From a virus, in the IMG/VR virus record IMGVR_UViG_3300048919_000569, positions 1 to 36,925 of that record: a DNA stretch of 36,925 bases; one strand, given 5' to 3'. The position numbers and the translations under genes are program-made. Below the pieces are notes generated by a model that did no database searches, was not told the DNA's origin, and saw nothing but the letters and a program-made list of their open reading frames with translations. Positions 1 through 8,050 of the stretch are shown here, in pieces (the first letter of the stretch is position 1; every line of letters begins with the position of its first letter).

Positions 1-645
1 TCACCGCACAGGCAACGCACCAGCGCCGCCTTCCCGCCTCTGCTCGTCGATCTGTCGCTGCTGATCCTTGAACCGTTGATCATATCCGGCAAAGGCGCGC
101 TCAAGCTCCGGCCGCGGAACCTGCGCATCGCGCAGATCCTTGACCTCGGCTTCCATGCGAAGCCGATCTTCGGAGCTGCGTTGCTGGCGCCACTCCATCT
201 CCTGCCGCGTTACCATTCGCTCCGTCATCGCAACGATGCTCTGTTGTGTGGTATCGGCGAGTTTCGCAACCGCTGTCTGCGCCAGTTCGGAGTTCTTCAG
301 GATCGCTGTATCAAGCCGGCTCTGATCCTTGCTGAGCGTGCCATAGACGAAAGCGCTGAGCGCCGCCAAAATGGTGAAAGATACGCCGACCGCCGACCAG
401 ACGACCGGCCACTGCGTGCGGCTGCGCTCCGCAAGGCTGGCGGAGAGGCCTGAGATCGAAGAACGCATCTCATTGGCAATCGCCGACATGGTGTTTTCCA
501 CCTGCTTGAAACCGGAGCGCATCTCGGTTTCAAGATCGCTTTGCCGGCGCCCAAGATTGGTGACGCGCTCCCCAAGCTGGGCGGTCGCGGCGTCGCTATA
601 GGCCCGGTGGGCGTCGTTGCCATTCATCTCGTCAGGTCCCATCAT
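1..645 (-). CDS. Membrane-anchored coiled-coil phage protein downstream of the spanins
   Basis: A 214-aa protein with one clear transmembrane segment at about residues 80-103. A polar, heptad-like region precedes it and a long charged Glu/Arg/Gln-rich region follows it, probably coiled coil. The start is placed at 645 because that ATG overlaps the stop of the outer spanin gene as ATGA and has GGAG five bases upstream; the frame stays open further upstream but no better site is seen. It is the last gene of the lysis cluster and its stop is the first codon of the window. No family is recognised. The single anchor plus coiled coil suggests an envelope-spanning or lysis-accessory role, but this is inference only. 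Confidence 0.7.
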   Translation of the reverse strand: MMGPDEMNGNDAHRAYSDAATAQLGERVTNLGRRQSDLETEMRSGFKQVENTMSAIANEMRSSISGLSASLAERSRTQWPVVWSAVGVSFTILAALSAFVYGTLSKDQSRLDTAILKNSELAQTAVAKLADTTQQSIVAMTERMVTRQEMEWRQQRSSEDRLRMEAEVKDLRDAQVPRPELERAFAGYDQRFKDQQRQIDEQRREGGAGALPVR

Positions 646-971
646 TTTTCTCCGCGGCGCGGCGCCGCTCCGTCGAAGCGCGTCCTCACGCCATCGTAAA
701 AGGAAGCGCAGCGCCCCGTGCGCTGATCGGCAAGCTCGGCAGCCACCTCCCATCGCAACTGCGTGTTGCGCGGCTTTTCGATGCCGTATTTCGGAACGAC
801 CCTCGGCATCTTCTGGCGACATTCGTCCGGCAAATCCGGCAGGCGCACACCTGCCGCGAGCCGTCCTGTCGCATCAGCGGCCGCAATCAGCCGCGCCTCT
901 TTGCCGGCACAGCCAGAGACGATCAGCATCGCTCCAGCGGTAATCGCCATCATCCATCTTCTGATTGTCAT
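642..971 (-). CDS. Outer-membrane spanin (Rz1-like lipoprotein)
   Basis: A 109-aa protein with a short basic N-terminus, a hydrophobic stretch and a lipobox ending LIVSGC, so Cys21 would be lipidated after signal peptidase II cleavage. Its first about 98 bases lie out of frame inside the 3' end of the inner spanin gene, the overlapping Rz/Rz1 arrangement of many phages. An AAGG lies upstream of the ATG at 971. The mature part has two further cysteines and several prolines. It is longer than typical Rz1 (about 60 aa), so it may carry an extra periplasmic domain. The assignment rests on lipobox, position and overlap, not on family sequence similarity. Confidence 0.7.
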   Translation of the reverse strand: MTIRRWMMAITAGAMLIVSGCAGKEARLIAAADATGRLAAGVRLPDLPDECRQKMPRVVPKYGIEKPRNTQLRWEVAAELADQRTGRCASFYDGVRTRFDGAAPRRGEK

Positions 972-1257
972 TGCGGATCGCCTTTTCGAGTTGGGCTTCA
1001 AGCGCCTGCTGCGCCAGCGCGTCCGCCGCCGCACGTTTGCGATAATCTTCCAGCGCCAGCGCTGCGGCATTGCGCTGTCGCTCGAGTTCGGCCGCCTTGG
1101 CCTCGGCCGCGGTCTTTTCGGAGAGCAGCACATAGCCTTTCAGCAGCGCCGCATCATGCGCGGAAAGCCACAGCCGAAAGCCGCTCAGGACCAGAAGGAT
1201 AAAAAGGATCAGCGCCGCCAGGCGCGCCATAAGCGAGGTCGGAAAGAAAACACTCAT
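874..1257 (-). CDS. Inner-membrane spanin (Rz-like)
   Basis: A 127-aa protein with an N-terminal transmembrane helix (about residues 10-31) followed by a long Ala/Glu/Lys/Gln-rich helix with coiled-coil character. This is the classical i-spanin layout: anchored in the inner membrane with a periplasmic rod that meets the outer-membrane lipoprotein to fuse the two membranes at the last step of lysis. The ATG at 1257 overlaps the endolysin stop as ATGA, implying translational coupling. The 3' end overlaps the outer spanin gene in another reading frame. Confidence 0.75.
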   Translation of the reverse strand: MSVFFPTSLMARLAALILFILLVLSGFRLWLSAHDAALLKGYVLLSEKTAAEAKAAELERQRNAAALALEDYRKRAAADALAQQALEAQLEKAIRNDNQKMDDGDYRWSDADRLWLCRQRGAADCGR

Positions 1258-1841
1258 AGGCCGCTCACACAAAGCTCGGCTTCGCCGATGCGCTGCGCGT
1301 CCCCCATCTCCCGACGATTGACGAGCCCACGCACGATGCGCCCACCCGCCCGGTTGAACGCCGTCTGCGCCTCACACGCCGCCCGCCATTGCCCCGCTTC
1401 GATCCTCGCCTTCGCGGTCGACCGGCACCAGGCCCCGACGCCAAAGTTATAGGACCCGGAAATCATCGACGCACGAACGCTGACGGGTGCCGCCCCAAGC
1501 TTCGGCGAACATTGCATGATCGGCTGGTAATAATCGTCATGCACCCGGCGCAGCAGCATATCGCGACACTGCGCCTTCGTCTTCTTCATGCCTGGGCCCA
1601 CACCTTGGGTCTCGCCGTAGCAGATATCCCAGATCTTCGCGAAAGGGTCCCAATGCGACGTCAACACCAGCCCTTCCCAGGGAATGATGGCCTTCTCCAC
1701 CGCCAAAATAACCGCAGGGTCCATCCGCCCCGCATCCGAATAACGGTCGTAAGCCGCATAACCACCCGCAGCGACGCTGGCCAGCACAGCCGCAACAGCC
1801 GCCCGCCCGCGCCGCGTCGGCACAATCCTATTGATCGGCAT
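1254..1841 (-). CDS. SAR-type phage lysozyme (endolysin, GH24 family)
   Basis: A 195-aa endolysin that would cleave the peptidoglycan glycan strand. The N-terminus (about residues 13-31) is a weakly hydrophobic Ala/Gly-rich segment typical of signal-arrest-release endolysins such as R21. The lysozyme core has WEG with catalytic Glu56, then Asp65 nine residues later, as in T4 lysozyme Glu11/Asp20. At the position of the third triad residue (Thr in TIGYG-type motifs) the sequence reads WDICYG, so Asp72 seems to replace Thr; this may be a family variant. The ATG at 1841 follows AAAGG. Its first codons overlap the end of holin copy 1. Confidence 0.88.
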   Translation of the reverse strand: MPINRIVPTRRGRAAVAAVLASVAAGGYAAYDRYSDAGRMDPAVILAVEKAIIPWEGLVLTSHWDPFAKIWDICYGETQGVGPGMKKTKAQCRDMLLRRVHDDYYQPIMQCSPKLGAAPVSVRASMISGSYNFGVGAWCRSTAKARIEAGQWRAACEAQTAFNRAGGRIVRGLVNRREMGDAQRIGEAELCVSGL

Positions 1842-2050
1842 CCGATACACCTTTCTGAGCAAGAATTCGGGAGATGAAGGCCGCGCACGTCGCGGCACCA
1901 GATAGCGCGGCGAACAGCCCACGCGGAATTTCGACGGAACCATCAATGATCGGCAGAAAGACTTCGAGGCCGGACAGAAGTCCGGCGAGCACGATCCATC
2001 GAATGGACCAGGCGCGTTTGAGCACCTGCCACCAAATTTGAGATGAGCAT
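1828..2050 (-). pseudogene. Holin copy 1, frameshifted near its start
   Basis: The DNA is similar along its whole length to the intact holin at 3150-3371 (same start MLISN, same end ADQ plus stop). One extra T in the run after codon 5 (AAATTTGG here, AAATTGG in the other copy) shifts the frame from the ATG at 2050. The rest of the protein can only be made from a GTG at 2025, giving a 65-aa product that lacks the first eight residues but keeps both hydrophobic segments. It could therefore be a shortened working holin or a decaying copy. It lies directly upstream of the endolysin and overlaps it by 14 bases. Confidence 0.65.
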
Positions 2051-2153
2051 ATTTAAAAATATTAGTATCCAATAATGTTGAGAAATAAACGTGAACGAAA
2101 TAAATCGTAAGATAGTAAACGGCACACCTTAGTTTGACATCGAGAAGCTATTC

Positions 2154-2870
2154 ATGCCCCTGCTAACGCTTGGTGATAGTCATGCGCTCTTCTGCTACGC
2201 GGGAGTCGCGGATGCCCGCATTTTTTGGCGCGGTCCTGTCACAATGAACAGAGCGGCGAGAGACGGATTGCAGTCTGTCATGCCCAAAAACTGTCAACCT
2301 AAAGCAGATGATGTGCTGGTGCTGTCCTTCGGAGAAATCGACTGTCGCGTGCACATTCCAAAGATCGCTAGCCTCAAGCAGACAACGACGAAAGATGAAA
2401 CGCTAGCGCTTTGCGATAGGTTTGGGACAGCCCTTGATAACTTTTCTCGCAAGTGTGCCGCCCCCGTCGCCATTTCTTGCATCATCCCTCCACCTAGAAT
2501 TGGGCTAGCAAAGGAGTTCTATCGTGACGAGGAGGAGTGTTTCCAAGACGCGCTCATCATCCGTGAGACGATGAACTTTCGCTTGTCGCAAATTGCACCT
2601 CTGGTAGACTTCAGATCGAGCTTTGCGGATGGAACAGGCCAACTAAATCCTGAAATGTCAGATGGATCTGTGCACATCGATAGCCGTTGCTCGCAACCAG
2701 TTATCGTCGCCCTAAATGCCGCCATGGGCCTCTGTTGCGCGCGCACAGAGCCTGTCTGGCCTCACCCTTTCCCGATGGCCCAACCACCTTACATTTCTCC
2801 GACAGCGAGGGTTCGAAGGACGGTGAAGCATTTTTTGCTTTCCTTGGTAGCCTTACTTAAGAGGAAGTGA
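2154..2870 (+). CDS. SGNH/GDSL-type hydrolase-like protein, probable cargo gene
   Basis: A 238-aa protein with signs of the SGNH hydrolase fold: GDSH at residues 7-10 (nucleophile Ser9), FGEIDCR at 59-65, and DGSVH with Asp170 and His174 spaced like the catalytic Asp-x-x-His pair. Such proteins in polysaccharide gene clusters remove or move acyl groups on sugars. There is no signal peptide; the C-terminal 20 residues form a hydrophobic helix with a basic end that could touch the membrane. It is on the strand opposite to the lysis genes, between two holin copies, and has lower GC and different codon use. Surface polysaccharide modification (lysogenic conversion) is plausible but inferred. A GAGAAG lies upstream of the ATG. 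Confidence 0.65.
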   Translation: MPLLTLGDSHALFCYAGVADARIFWRGPVTMNRAARDGLQSVMPKNCQPKADDVLVLSFGEIDCRVHIPKIASLKQTTTKDETLALCDRFGTALDNFSRKCAAPVAISCIIPPPRIGLAKEFYRDEEECFQDALIIRETMNFRLSQIAPLVDFRSSFADGTGQLNPEMSDGSVHIDSRCSQPVIVALNAAMGLCCARTEPVWPHPFPMAQPPYISPTARVRRTVKHFLLSLVALLKRK

Positions 2871-3118
2871 GGGGTTTGGAGGACGGCCAGCTCAAACGAT
2901 CATCGTGAGTGTACTGGTTGGCATAGACTGGTTTGCTTAAAACCGAAACACGCAGGAAAAGTGGTTGCCTGCAACCAGCAGCCGCACCAATCAGAGGCCA
3001 CTACACGTTGGCCTTCAAGCTCAAAAGATCCTGCCTTGGAATTTGGATCACGCTCTTCCATGACAGTGTGGACGGGAAGTATTATCGCTCCGGCTTGCTC
3101 CTGGTCGTGCCTGAGCGA
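2871..3118. other. Intergenic stretch without recognisable gene
   Basis: About 250 bases of moderate GC between the SGNH gene and the endolysin stub. Both strands were read; short open frames exist but none has a ribosome-binding site or recognisable product. If the duplication of the lysis cassette was once complete, this is where the rest of the second endolysin copy would have been; I see no further endolysin similarity. Confidence 0.4.
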
Positions 3119-3163
3119 TCAAGTCCTTAGCAGGCCCGTCAGCACGAGCTTATTGATCGGCGT
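3119..3163 (-). pseudogene. Endolysin 5' stub (second copy, truncated)
   Basis: Immediately after the intact holin, the - strand reads PINKLVLTGLLR and then a stop. This matches the start of the intact endolysin (PINRIVPTRRGR) in the same position relative to the holin end. The start codon has become ACG, and similarity ends after about 13 codons. It is the remnant of a duplicated holin-endolysin pair. Confidence 0.6.
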
Positions 3164-3371
3164 TCTGTAATTCTTCTTGGGCGAGAACGCGGGCGACGAA
3201 GGCAGCAGCTGTCGCGGCGCCTGAGAGCGCGGCGAACAGACCGCGCGGGATGTTGGAATAGCTGCCAATGATTGGAAGGAAGACTTCGAGGCCGGACAGG
3301 AAACCTGCAAGCGCGATCCATCGGATCGACCAGGCGCACTTCAGCACCTGCCACCAATTTGAGATGAGCAT
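3150..3371 (-). CDS. Holin, intact copy 2 (DUF7940-like)
   Basis: A 73-aa membrane protein with two hydrophobic stretches (about residues 15-35 and 44-63) separated by a short polar turn, and an amphipathic tryptophan-rich N-terminus. Holins accumulate in the inner membrane and trigger lysis timing; for SAR endolysins a pinholin-type depolariser is sufficient. The ATG at 3371 is chosen over the ATG at 3377 because AAAGGA sits six bases before it. It is followed by a broken endolysin start, so it must act with the endolysin about 1.3 kb downstream. The C-terminal AWSIRW and GLFAALSGAAT stretches are shared with copy 1. Confidence 0.7.
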   Translation of the reverse strand: MLISNWWQVLKCAWSIRWIALAGFLSGLEVFLPIIGSYSNIPRGLFAALSGAATAAAFVARVLAQEELQNADQ

Positions 3372-3667
3372 GATCATTCCTTTAGACAGGAGGTTACAGT
3401 GAGCGGGGCTGTTCGGCAAAGCGAACGGAAACTGGAAGAGTTGCCTTCAGCGCCAAACAAAAAGTACTAATCAGTTGCCGCGTAGCGCCCAACGCAAACT
3501 AGGACAACTGACTTTCAATGTTGTAGTACCATTCGATCCGAAGTCTTCTCTGGGTAAACTGGTGCTCAAGCACCGGATAAAAAGTCGCCTAGATGATTTT
3601 TTGGGTCCACGGGCGGTAATCGCGGCACCGCCGCGATAGCTTTAGAAACTGGTGGAGAGAGGGACAT
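3372..3667. other. Intergenic region with one perfect hairpin
   Basis: No convincing gene. The main structure is a perfect 8-bp inverted repeat at 3619-3637 (ATCGCGGC, loop ACC, GCCGCGAT). It lacks a following T-run on either strand, so it is not a standard intrinsic terminator. This stretch separates the tail fibre end from the holin on the - strand and is lower in GC than the virion genes. Confidence 0.4.
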
Positions 3668-3781
3668 ATGCTCAGTTCTTCGGCAAACATCCCTGGCGCG
3701 AACCCTGATCAATTCCAAATTCCATCTATTGACAACTTCGTGGCCACAGCATCAAACGGAGATCGGGTCTTCATGCTGTGA
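3668..3781 (+). CDS. Possible 37-aa small protein opposing the tail fibre 3' end
   Basis: A short reading frame, product beginning MLSSSANIPGANPDQ and ending GDRVFML, preceded by a strong purine-rich site GGAGAGAGGGAC two bases before the ATG. It ends 11 bases inside the tail fibre gene on the other strand. No family is recognised. The ribosome-binding site is the only positive evidence; it may equally be the remnant of a longer lost + strand gene. Confidence 0.25.
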   Translation: MLSSSANIPGANPDQFQIPSIDNFVATASNGDRVFML

Positions 3782-5585
3782 ATTCCCAGTCAGCCCAAAT
3801 ACTATTACCACTCATCGTGGCGCTTCCTGCTGCTGTAGAGAGCAGTATCCGGTCCAGTTCGCCCGGAAGGGTGACGCCCCCTTGCCACTCGCCGGAATAA
3901 AGATAGTCGCCTGACATCACGAACTGACCCTCAAATAGCCAGTCGTTAGAGTCGGGAACACGAACAAATAGGACCGAACCCTGAATTGAGTTTACCACGT
4001 TAGCTTGTAGCGTTGTCAATCCTGTGGAGAGCGGGGTGCTCGAATAACCTGTTTGCCCCACGATGAGGCCAAGTGCCCCGGAATAGCCAGTCGAAACTAT
4101 GGTCGTCGAAGTTCCCAAGCGTACGATGGGACTAGTGCCCATGCTGAATGCGACGTTTCTGAAATGCAGCGTGAGTTTGGCAACACCTGGGGGAATGCCA
4201 CTGTATAACACAGATGTATTTGCTGGTACCACCTTCGCTCCACGCTTCAATCCCGTTCCGTAAACAGCAGTTTGAAGAGCTTGGATATTATTTAGTAGGA
4301 CGGCTAGATCAGCGGAACCTGTAACGAGATCAGTACCGTAGGCTTTCACCCAATAAGTAAATGTTTTATTGAACGGCCGCGTTTCGAGCCCACCTTCGGT
4401 GCTTGTATTAAAACCGGCAGTTGGCGCGTCAGGGGCTGCCTGAATATCCGCATCACTGGCGGCGGTAGAAGTGAGGCCTGTCGTTTTCCCAAATCGACTA
4501 GGATGATTCGTCTGGGTACCTAACCCCTGGACATGATAGTGCGCTTTAATCGCATCCTGCTGCATTCCACCAAACACACGTCCACTATCCACCACCTGCC
4601 CCGGTCGCCAGCCACGAGGGAAATATCCGCCCATATCTTCGACGATCGGGTCGCCGTTGGCGTTGACATTGGCGCCGTTGGCCAAAAGCCATGCGCGTAG
4701 TTGCGGATAGGCGGCTGTGCAGGGGGCGCCGTTGTGGAGGAGGAAGCCGGGAGGTGGGGTGGTGCCGTTGCCCTGCATCATGATCGTTGTGCCAACCGGC
4801 AGGCCGAAGACTTCCTGGAAGCGGGCGAAGCTGCTTTTCTTGATCTTCCAACTGTCGCCACTATCGGCAAAGCCGAACTCGTCGTTCAAAGAAGGCGTCA
4901 CCTTTAGTGGCGCGTCGTGAACGGCGCCGGACCATCCTGCAATGACCGAGTCCTTCGCAAATTCGGCCTTTCTCGCCTGGTGCAGCGCCGAATACCGGCC
5001 GGAACCAGGGATCACCTCTTCATTTTCGGGGGCATTGGCCCAGCGTCCAGCAAGGGTTGCGGCTTCGGAAGCGCTGTCCCTGCCGTGGGCAGCGCTCTGC
5101 GAAAACTGCTCTGCTTCATCACGGCTTGTCCTCGCAGCCTGCGAATAACCCTGCGCAGCCGCAATCTGCGTCATGGAGGGCTTTTCCTGCCCAGGCTCAA
5201 CAGTCAACGATCGCTCCGTCGTCTCTTTCACCGACTGGATCTGCATCACCATTTGATCGAGACGGCGCTCCACCACCTCGGGATAATATGCTCCCTGGTT
5301 TTCCAGCGACGTCTCCTGGGTCATCGGCAACCGCCGAACGAGCGTCAGCGTCTGGCCGGCGAGAAGCGGTGTCGCCTTGATGACATCGCCGCCGGTCTCG
5401 CTGCCGACGCCGGTGACGTTGTAATCACCATTGTCGAGAGAAAGATCGGATACGTCGCCGGACGCCGAAATCAGTACGGCGCGGATGTGCTTGGCATCGA
5501 GTATCTTGAAACTATAGGGAAAAGTCGTCGTCGTGCTGTTGCCATAAAATGGCCCGGCGACGCTGACTTCGCTTGAAACCGTCAT
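3771..5585 (-). CDS. Tail fibre / receptor-binding protein with T7-type N-terminus and collar domain
   Basis: A 604-aa protein. The first about 120 residues have the layout of the T7 tail fibre N-terminal domain (virion attachment, YPYSFKI-like motif seen here as FPYSFKI). An Ala/Gln/Glu-rich segment (about 140-200) is probably a trimeric stalk. A collar-like region (about 265-330) contains the PPPGFLLHNGA and GGYFPRGW motifs of tail-collar/fibre tip proteins. The last about 180 residues are beta-rich, Ser/Thr/Gly-rich and probably bind the receptor. The ATG at 5585 has GGAG eight bases upstream, directly after a terminator hairpin. No variable repeat or reverse transcriptase of the BPP-1 type was seen near it. 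Confidence 0.85.
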   Translation of the reverse strand: MTVSSEVSVAGPFYGNSTTTTFPYSFKILDAKHIRAVLISASGDVSDLSLDNGDYNVTGVGSETGGDVIKATPLLAGQTLTLVRRLPMTQETSLENQGAYYPEVVERRLDQMVMQIQSVKETTERSLTVEPGQEKPSMTQIAAAQGYSQAARTSRDEAEQFSQSAAHGRDSASEAATLAGRWANAPENEEVIPGSGRYSALHQARKAEFAKDSVIAGWSGAVHDAPLKVTPSLNDEFGFADSGDSWKIKKSSFARFQEVFGLPVGTTIMMQGNGTTPPPGFLLHNGAPCTAAYPQLRAWLLANGANVNANGDPIVEDMGGYFPRGWRPGQVVDSGRVFGGMQQDAIKAHYHVQGLGTQTNHPSRFGKTTGLTSTAASDADIQAAPDAPTAGFNTSTEGGLETRPFNKTFTYWVKAYGTDLVTGSADLAVLLNNIQALQTAVYGTGLKRGAKVVPANTSVLYSGIPPGVAKLTLHFRNVAFSMGTSPIVRLGTSTTIVSTGYSGALGLIVGQTGYSSTPLSTGLTTLQANVVNSIQGSVLFVRVPDSNDWLFEGQFVMSGDYLYSGEWQGGVTLPGELDRILLSTAAGSATMSGNSIWADWEFTA

Positions 5586-5597
5586 TGTTCACTCCAT

Positions 5598-5621
5598 AGA
5601 AAAAGCGCCCTGAAGGCGCTT
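5598..5621 (-). terminator. Intrinsic terminator directly upstream of the tail fibre gene
   Basis: On the - strand AAGCGCC, loop TTCAG, GGCGCTT, then a T-run. The T-run leads straight into the tail fibre Shine-Dalgarno (CTATGGAGTG), so the hairpin separates transcripts of the 5876-8050 gene from the fibre gene, or acts as a partial terminator or processing site within the late operon. Confidence 0.7.
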
Positions 5622-5875
5622 GTCAGTGTGGGCTGTGTGGGCATAAAATCGAAATGATCCGCCCAATATCGCCGCGGCGTAGGGAATACCGGATCTCCGC
5701 CATCGTTTTGGACGTTGGGATTGGTGGCTCTGGTCATACCGAGGCAACCGTCGTGGCGGATCATCCGCAACAGCATCGGCTCGAAAATCGGTATCGATTT
5801 TCGCAAAAGCACGATGCGAAAATTCAAGTTTGGGCGTGTTTCCCGCAAGGACCCATAACTCTATCGAAATCGCTC
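5622..5875. repeat. Intergenic region with rhizobial-type palindrome
   Basis: About 250 bases between two late genes. At 5782-5803 it holds a perfect 9-bp inverted repeat (CGAAAATCG, loop GTAT, CGATTTTCG) followed by an ACGATGCG tail. This resembles the short palindromic elements common between genes in Rhizobiaceae chromosomes; that comparison is from memory. Open frames here lack ribosome-binding sites. Confidence 0.4.
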
Positions 5876-8050
5876 TCAGAGCGGCGCGTGAAGTTGAACT
5901 GGCTCACTTCGTGGTGCCCCACCACCTGACACAGGCGAGGCCTCGTCAAGGGCAAGGATCGGATAAAAGTCTTGCGTATCACCAAACCCTGCTGCCTTGA
6001 CCAGGCGATCGCGAGAGATACCGAGCACCATGGCAACCGCCGTCAATCCGTCACCCTCCGCGGCATCAACACTTTTCAAGCTGCTGTTGCTTAGGGAGGC
6101 GTCATTCCAGTTTTTCAGGAAAGCGTCGAAGGCTTGGTCCGAAACCGGCGCCATCCCCGCGCCTCCCTCCGCCTGGTCGCCCAGAAAAAACCCGGCCAGC
6201 TCCCCGGCCGCGCCTCCATCCCTCGCCAACTCGCCTTTCCCAACCTCGGTGATCACCCTTGCCAGAACCGCCGGAAGAGCAATCCCCGCCAGATAGATGG
6301 CAAACAGGCGCGGCGCCCCCATGTAGCCGAAGCTCTGCATGATGGGCTGAAGATCTCCACCTAAGATTTTGGCTTGGCCATTGAAGTAGCTGTAGAACAG
6401 CGTGAACAGGCGGGCGAAAGCAGTCCCGGTCTCTGTCGCGAAAGGGCTTTCCATACCTTGGATCACGAGACTGTCCGCCGTCGCCACAGCCTTCCCCAAG
6501 CCCTTCCCGATTGCCTCGTCATAGGCGGCATGCCAGAGAACAAGCTCAAGGGCACTCCGCGTCCCCTGCAGCAAAATGTCGCCATAGATGCCGGCCTTCT
6601 CGCTGATCAACCCGCGATCACCTGGCTTTATGATCGCATCCTGAACACATCTCTCCATCTCCCGGCTGCCACGCGTCATCCGCGCTTGCATCACGGAAGA
6701 CACCGTCGCCGCCTCGTCTCGCATGGCTGCGCCTTCTCCATTTCTACCGAAGCGAAGCAGCGCAGCCTCCAAACGGTCGGACGACATGTCTGCCTGCATG
6801 GATGAGTGGGAGCAGACCGAGGCGGTCGCATTGACGATATCGAGCATCATGCTGCGAACCCCCGCACGCCGACGGATTGCCCGCAATCCATGAGACAACG
6901 CCCGCCCCTCCGCCGTTGTTGGCTGCACCCCAGCCACCGGCTGGCGAACCATGCGCAGCCAAGGCGCTATCACCGTGTCGATCATAACGGGCGAGATCTC
7001 TTCCAGCGCCACCAGAATTTCCGGCCTGTTCAGGATCCGCCCAATCTGCTGCACCGCGGGCTCGAGATGGATGAATCTCAAGAGCTGATCCATATGCGCC
7101 GCAAGCTTAGAACACTCCAGTTCCAGCGGCCGCGCGTCACCCGCCTTACCCTGCGCGATGAAGGCAGGAGCAATGGTCGGAAACATTTCCGCCGGGTCCC
7201 GCACCCCATCATACACACCACCCGCGTGTTCAAACACCGCCGGCACGAAACCACCGGCATAGGTCCCAAAAGGCGTCTTCATCGCAGCAGGCACCACCTC
7301 CCTGAAAGAGAAGCCGCAGATCTTGCGGTGCGCCTCCTGCCCTGGGCGCTTCAGCCTCTCCATCACATCCCAGATGGCCTGCGCCGCATCATAATCCGCT
7401 TTGGTCAAAATGCCTTCGCGCCACATCCTTGCGAGAAAGCGCTCCCATCCGGCCTGCCAGCCACGTGCCGCCAGAAGCTTGCGTTTATTGCTGTCATTGC
7501 CGGTGTGCAGAAGCGCGTGAAACAGCTGCCCCTTGTTCTCGAATGTATATCCAAGCTCCGGGGCGCCGATCGCCGGCCCCAGAAGTTCGGCGCGGCGCGG
7601 CTCGATAATGGCGTGAAGCGAGCGAAGATGAGCAGCCCTGTCCTGTTCATAGCGCTCAAACGCCTGCCGCACCGGCTCGATGATGAAACGCGAACAAGGC
7701 CCCGCCTCGCCCCCATCCATATCCTGCGCCCAGAGCTCAACCGGCCGCTGGGCGACCTCAACGGAGAGGGGCATCACAGCCCCCACTCCAAGCGCCTTCA
7801 GCCTGCGTCGCAGGTCCGCGTTCTGGCCCTCGCTGCGCTCCGCCATAGCCGCCAAAACCGAGCCAAGAACAGTGTCCAGATCATGCCGCTCACCGTAGAT
7901 CTCGATGCTCCTCGCGCTCCGGCCAACCTCCGTGACATTGTCGATCGCATCGTGAACGGCATCGAATTCCGAAACGGTCAGATCGCCAAACACCTTTCCA
8001 TCGGCGTGGGCGTAAACCTCTGTCGCCTGTGAAAGCACGTCATAGGACAA
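5876..8050 (-). CDS. C-terminal part of a large polyvalent/internal virion protein (LPD38-like)
   Basis: A 724-aa late protein. The stretch with LLHTGNDSNKRKLL (about residue 182), the MFPTIAPAFIAQGK region and the C-terminal FYPILALDEA motif resembles the last domain (LPD38-type) of giant polyvalent virion proteins of podoviruses. A hydrophobic segment near residues 590-615 may insert into membranes, fitting the T7 gp16 role of forming the ejection channel. The start is a TTG at 8050: it has a strong AAGGAGG six bases upstream, inside the end of the preceding gene, with which it overlaps by 11 bases. The in-frame alternatives have no such site. Confidence 0.65.
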   Translation of the reverse strand: MSYDVLSQATEVYAHADGKVFGDLTVSEFDAVHDAIDNVTEVGRSARSIEIYGERHDLDTVLGSVLAAMAERSEGQNADLRRRLKALGVGAVMPLSVEVAQRPVELWAQDMDGGEAGPCSRFIIEPVRQAFERYEQDRAAHLRSLHAIIEPRRAELLGPAIGAPELGYTFENKGQLFHALLHTGNDSNKRKLLAARGWQAGWERFLARMWREGILTKADYDAAQAIWDVMERLKRPGQEAHRKICGFSFREVVPAAMKTPFGTYAGGFVPAVFEHAGGVYDGVRDPAEMFPTIAPAFIAQGKAGDARPLELECSKLAAHMDQLLRFIHLEPAVQQIGRILNRPEILVALEEISPVMIDTVIAPWLRMVRQPVAGVQPTTAEGRALSHGLRAIRRRAGVRSMMLDIVNATASVCSHSSMQADMSSDRLEAALLRFGRNGEGAAMRDEAATVSSVMQARMTRGSREMERCVQDAIIKPGDRGLISEKAGIYGDILLQGTRSALELVLWHAAYDEAIGKGLGKAVATADSLVIQGMESPFATETGTAFARLFTLFYSYFNGQAKILGGDLQPIMQSFGYMGAPRLFAIYLAGIALPAVLARVITEVGKGELARDGGAAGELAGFFLGDQAEGGAGMAPVSDQAFDAFLKNWNDASLSNSSLKSVDAAEGDGLTAVAMVLGISRDRLVKAAGFGDTQDFYPILALDEASPVSGGGAPRSEPVQLHAPL

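Noticed and set aside
1620-1660. DPFAK in the endolysin as a link to the exported-protein repeats
   Set aside because: In the endolysin it lies in the lysozyme active-site loop after the catalytic Asp65, where D-P-x is common in the family; a five-residue match is best explained by chance.
3771-5585. Diversity-generating retroelement like that of BPP-1
   Set aside because: The virion genes resemble BPP-1, but no reverse transcriptase, accessory gene or pair of near-identical template/variable repeats was seen near the tail fibre.
5582-5848. Open frame of 88 codons upstream of the tail fibre (- strand)
   Set aside because: It runs through the terminator hairpin and the fibre ribosome-binding site and has no site of its own.
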